Below are positions 62,446-64,000 of a DNA stretch of 64,000 nucleotides, one piece after another. Within the stretch, counting starts at the first letter, position 1, and every line of letters starts with the position of its first letter. Under the pieces are notes generated by a model that saw only the letters and a list, made by a program, of their open reading frames with translations, did no database searches and was not told the origin of the DNA. The DNA comes from Clostridium yunnanense (GTDB lineage Bacteria; Bacillota; Clostridia; Clostridiales; Clostridiaceae), in assembly GCF_016595795.1 (NCBI RefSeq), contig NZ_JAENHN010000059.1:186001-250000 (forward strand), written 5' to 3'. Made by a program: the position numbers and the translations under genes.

Positions 62446-64000
62446 ATGAGAGTAAAATATAAACTTATCATCAGTTATTTGGTTTTAATTGTGTTTGCTG
62501 TAAGTGTTTTAGGTTTTCTAATTGGTAAGAAGTCAAATGATGCAGTATTTAAAGAGCTAGATGAGAAAAGTCAGCGTTTAACAGAATCAATTATTACGAC
62601 CCTTAGTGTAAGAAATGATCTTCTGACGGAAAAATCCTACGGAGATCTGAATTTTGCAAATACTTTATTAGATGATTTTTCTGACCTAAGAGTGGACTAT
62701 AATGAGAACGTTAAGATAGGGGAGTTCAATCTTCCAGTTCTATATACAGGGAATCAGAGGTTGTCCTTAGATAATACTATAGTAGATAAATTAAAACAGT
62801 CTACAGGTACTGTGGCAACAATATTCTTATTGCATGATAAGAAACTGATAAGAGTTTCAAGTACAATTTTTAAAGATAACAAAAGGGTATTAGGTACATA
62901 TATATCAAATGATTCTGTTGCTTATAATAGAATAATTGATAATCAAGAATATATTGGTGACATTTTAATAGAAGGCGTTGGATACGTTACAAGAATGAAG
63001 CCTTTATTGGATAAGGATAATAAAGTTATCGGTGCAATAGGAATAGGAAATAAGAGTATTAATAATTACTTGGAGGAAACCATAAGTAAGGTTAAGCTTG
63101 GAAAAACTGGTTATGCATACATATTAGATTCTAAAGGAAATGTACTTATCCATCCAACTGAAAAAGGCAAGAATGTAAGTAATTATGATTTTGTTCAAAA
63201 GATGCACACAGGAAGTGGTGGAAGGATTGAATATACATATAATGGAGTTAAAAAAGTAGGATATTATCAATTTTTTGAGGCTTGGCATCTATATGTAGTA
63301 ACTACGGCTGATTATGATGAATTAAGCTCTTCGTCTAAATCTATCTTGAATACTACTATAATTACTGGATCAATGATAATTATCTTAAGTGGAATTATAG
63401 GATTATTTTTGGCAAACACTTTAGTAAAACCGTTGGATAAGTTAAAATCATGCATGGAGATAGCTGGAAAAGGTGATTTAACTGTTCATTGTGACATAGA
63501 AAGTAAGGATGAAATAGGAATATTAGCCAATAGTTTTAATCATATGTTGGCTGAGAATAGAAGGTTGGTAGAAGAAACTTTGGAATACGATAAATTAAAA
63601 ACTGAATTTATTGCTAATATGTCTCATGAACTAAGAACCCCTTTAAATATTATTTTTTCAACAGCCCAGCTGTTCAATGTGCTAATAAGCAAAGGAGAAG
63701 ATCTTAATACTGATAAGATAAGAAACTATACATTCAGCATAAGGCAGAATTGCTATAGACTATTAAGACTTGTAAATAACTTAATTGATATGACTAAGAT
63801 TGATTCTGGTTTTATGAAGTTGGAGCTTAGAAATGATAACATAGTACAAGTTATAGAAGAAATAACTCAATCTACTGCTGCGTATGTGGGGCAGATGGAC
63901 AGAACAATTATATTTGATACTGATCAAGAAGAAAAAGTCATGGCTTTTGATGCTGAAAAGCTGGAAAGAATTTTGCTGAATTTAATTTCTAATGCAACAA
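62446..64000 (+). CDS. Cache-domain sensor histidine kinase (cut by window end)
   Basis: 518 codons visible, open at the right edge. A membrane segment (about 8-27) is followed by an extracellular single-Cache type domain (about 30-300) with GKTGYAYILDSKGNVLIHP, a second membrane segment (about 303-325) and HAMP (about 326-378). The dimerisation domain has phospho-acceptor His394 in NMSHELRTPLNII, and the start of the ATPase domain has LLNLISNAT. The ATG at 62446 has AAGGAG about 12 nt upstream, a little far. The rest of the ATPase domain lies beyond the window; a receiver domain or a regulator gene may follow. Confidence 0.85.
   Translation, partial: MRVKYKLIISYLVLIVFAVSVLGFLIGKKSNDAVFKELDEKSQRLTESIITTLSVRNDLLTEKSYGDLNFANTLLDDFSDLRVDYNENVKIGEFNLPVLYTGNQRLSLDNTIVDKLKQSTGTVATIFLLHDKKLIRVSSTIFKDNKRVLGTYISNDSVAYNRIIDNQEYIGDILIEGVGYVTRMKPLLDKDNKVIGAIGIGNKSINNYLEETISKVKLGKTGYAYILDSKGNVLIHPTEKGKNVSNYDFVQKMHTGSGGRIEYTYNGVKKVGYYQFFEAWHLYVVTTADYDELSSSSKSILNTTIITGSMIIILSGIIGLFLANTLVKPLDKLKSCMEIAGKGDLTVHCDIESKDEIGILANSFNHMLAENRRLVEETLEYDKLKTEFIANMSHELRTPLNIIFSTAQLFNVLISKGEDLNTDKIRNYTFSIRQNCYRLLRLVNNLIDMTKIDSGFMKLELRNDNIVQVIEEITQSTAAYVGQMDRTIIFDTDQEEKVMAFDAEKLERILLNLISNAT

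Overview
The window is AT-rich, gene-dense DNA from a low-GC Firmicute, most likely a Clostridium or close relative. The evidence is strong AGGAGG-type ribosome binding sites with some TTG and GTG starts, intrinsic terminators after most operons, a T-box leader, a class II cyclic-di-GMP riboswitch, BioY, CbxX/SpoVK-like AAA proteins and many FtsX-type and Bcr-type ABC systems with two-component regulators. No rRNA, tRNA, CRISPR array, transposase or phage gene was seen. The species cannot be named from sequence alone.

Layout. 1-1.5 kb: tail of an unknown gene, a small membrane protein and a zinc-ribbon protein. 1.6-13.1 kb: envelope-stress / peptide-resistance style genes, namely an FtsX permease with its ATPase and an OmpR/HisKA pair, then a response regulator, two Bcr-type ABC units and a second kinase. 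13.3-16.8 kb: a PIN-domain protein and a third ABC exporter. 17.0-26.8 kb: a sugar island with a YesN-type regulator, a membrane-anchored sugar-binding sensor protein, a galactofuranose-type (YtfQ-YtfR-YtfT-YjfF) ABC importer and a YesM/LytS-type kinase. 27-36.8 kb: an aldo/keto reductase, a secreted lectin-lysozyme, a DUF362 ferredoxin protein, a lone FtsX permease, a Qnr-like pentapeptide protein, a Crp/Fnr regulator beside two YdcZ-type transporters, and a YjjG-type nucleotidase.

37-54 kb: a c-di-GMP-II riboswitch in front of a 1737-residue sortase-anchored adhesin; an operon for a giant AAA+ protein with four ATPase modules and two membrane proteins of unknown function; a LytTR/GHKL two-component pair; two paired ABC exporters; and an AIM24-family protein. 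54-64 kb: palindromic repeats, a T-box leader with a divergent methionyl-tRNA-synthetase-like enzyme, a TetR regulator with a phosphotransferase-fold protein, an RNA-repair pair (RNA ligase plus an HD-Pnk-like end-healing enzyme), BioY under a likely BirA operator, and a Cache-domain histidine kinase cut by the window end.

The intergenic regions carry several families of short palindromic repeats (about 50-220 bp), which account for much of the non-coding DNA. The items most worth a second look are the riboswitch-adhesin pair, the four-module AAA operon, the RNA-repair operon with a terminator in its leader, the T-box/synthetase specificity question, and the split sugar-sensing system with candidate activator sites.
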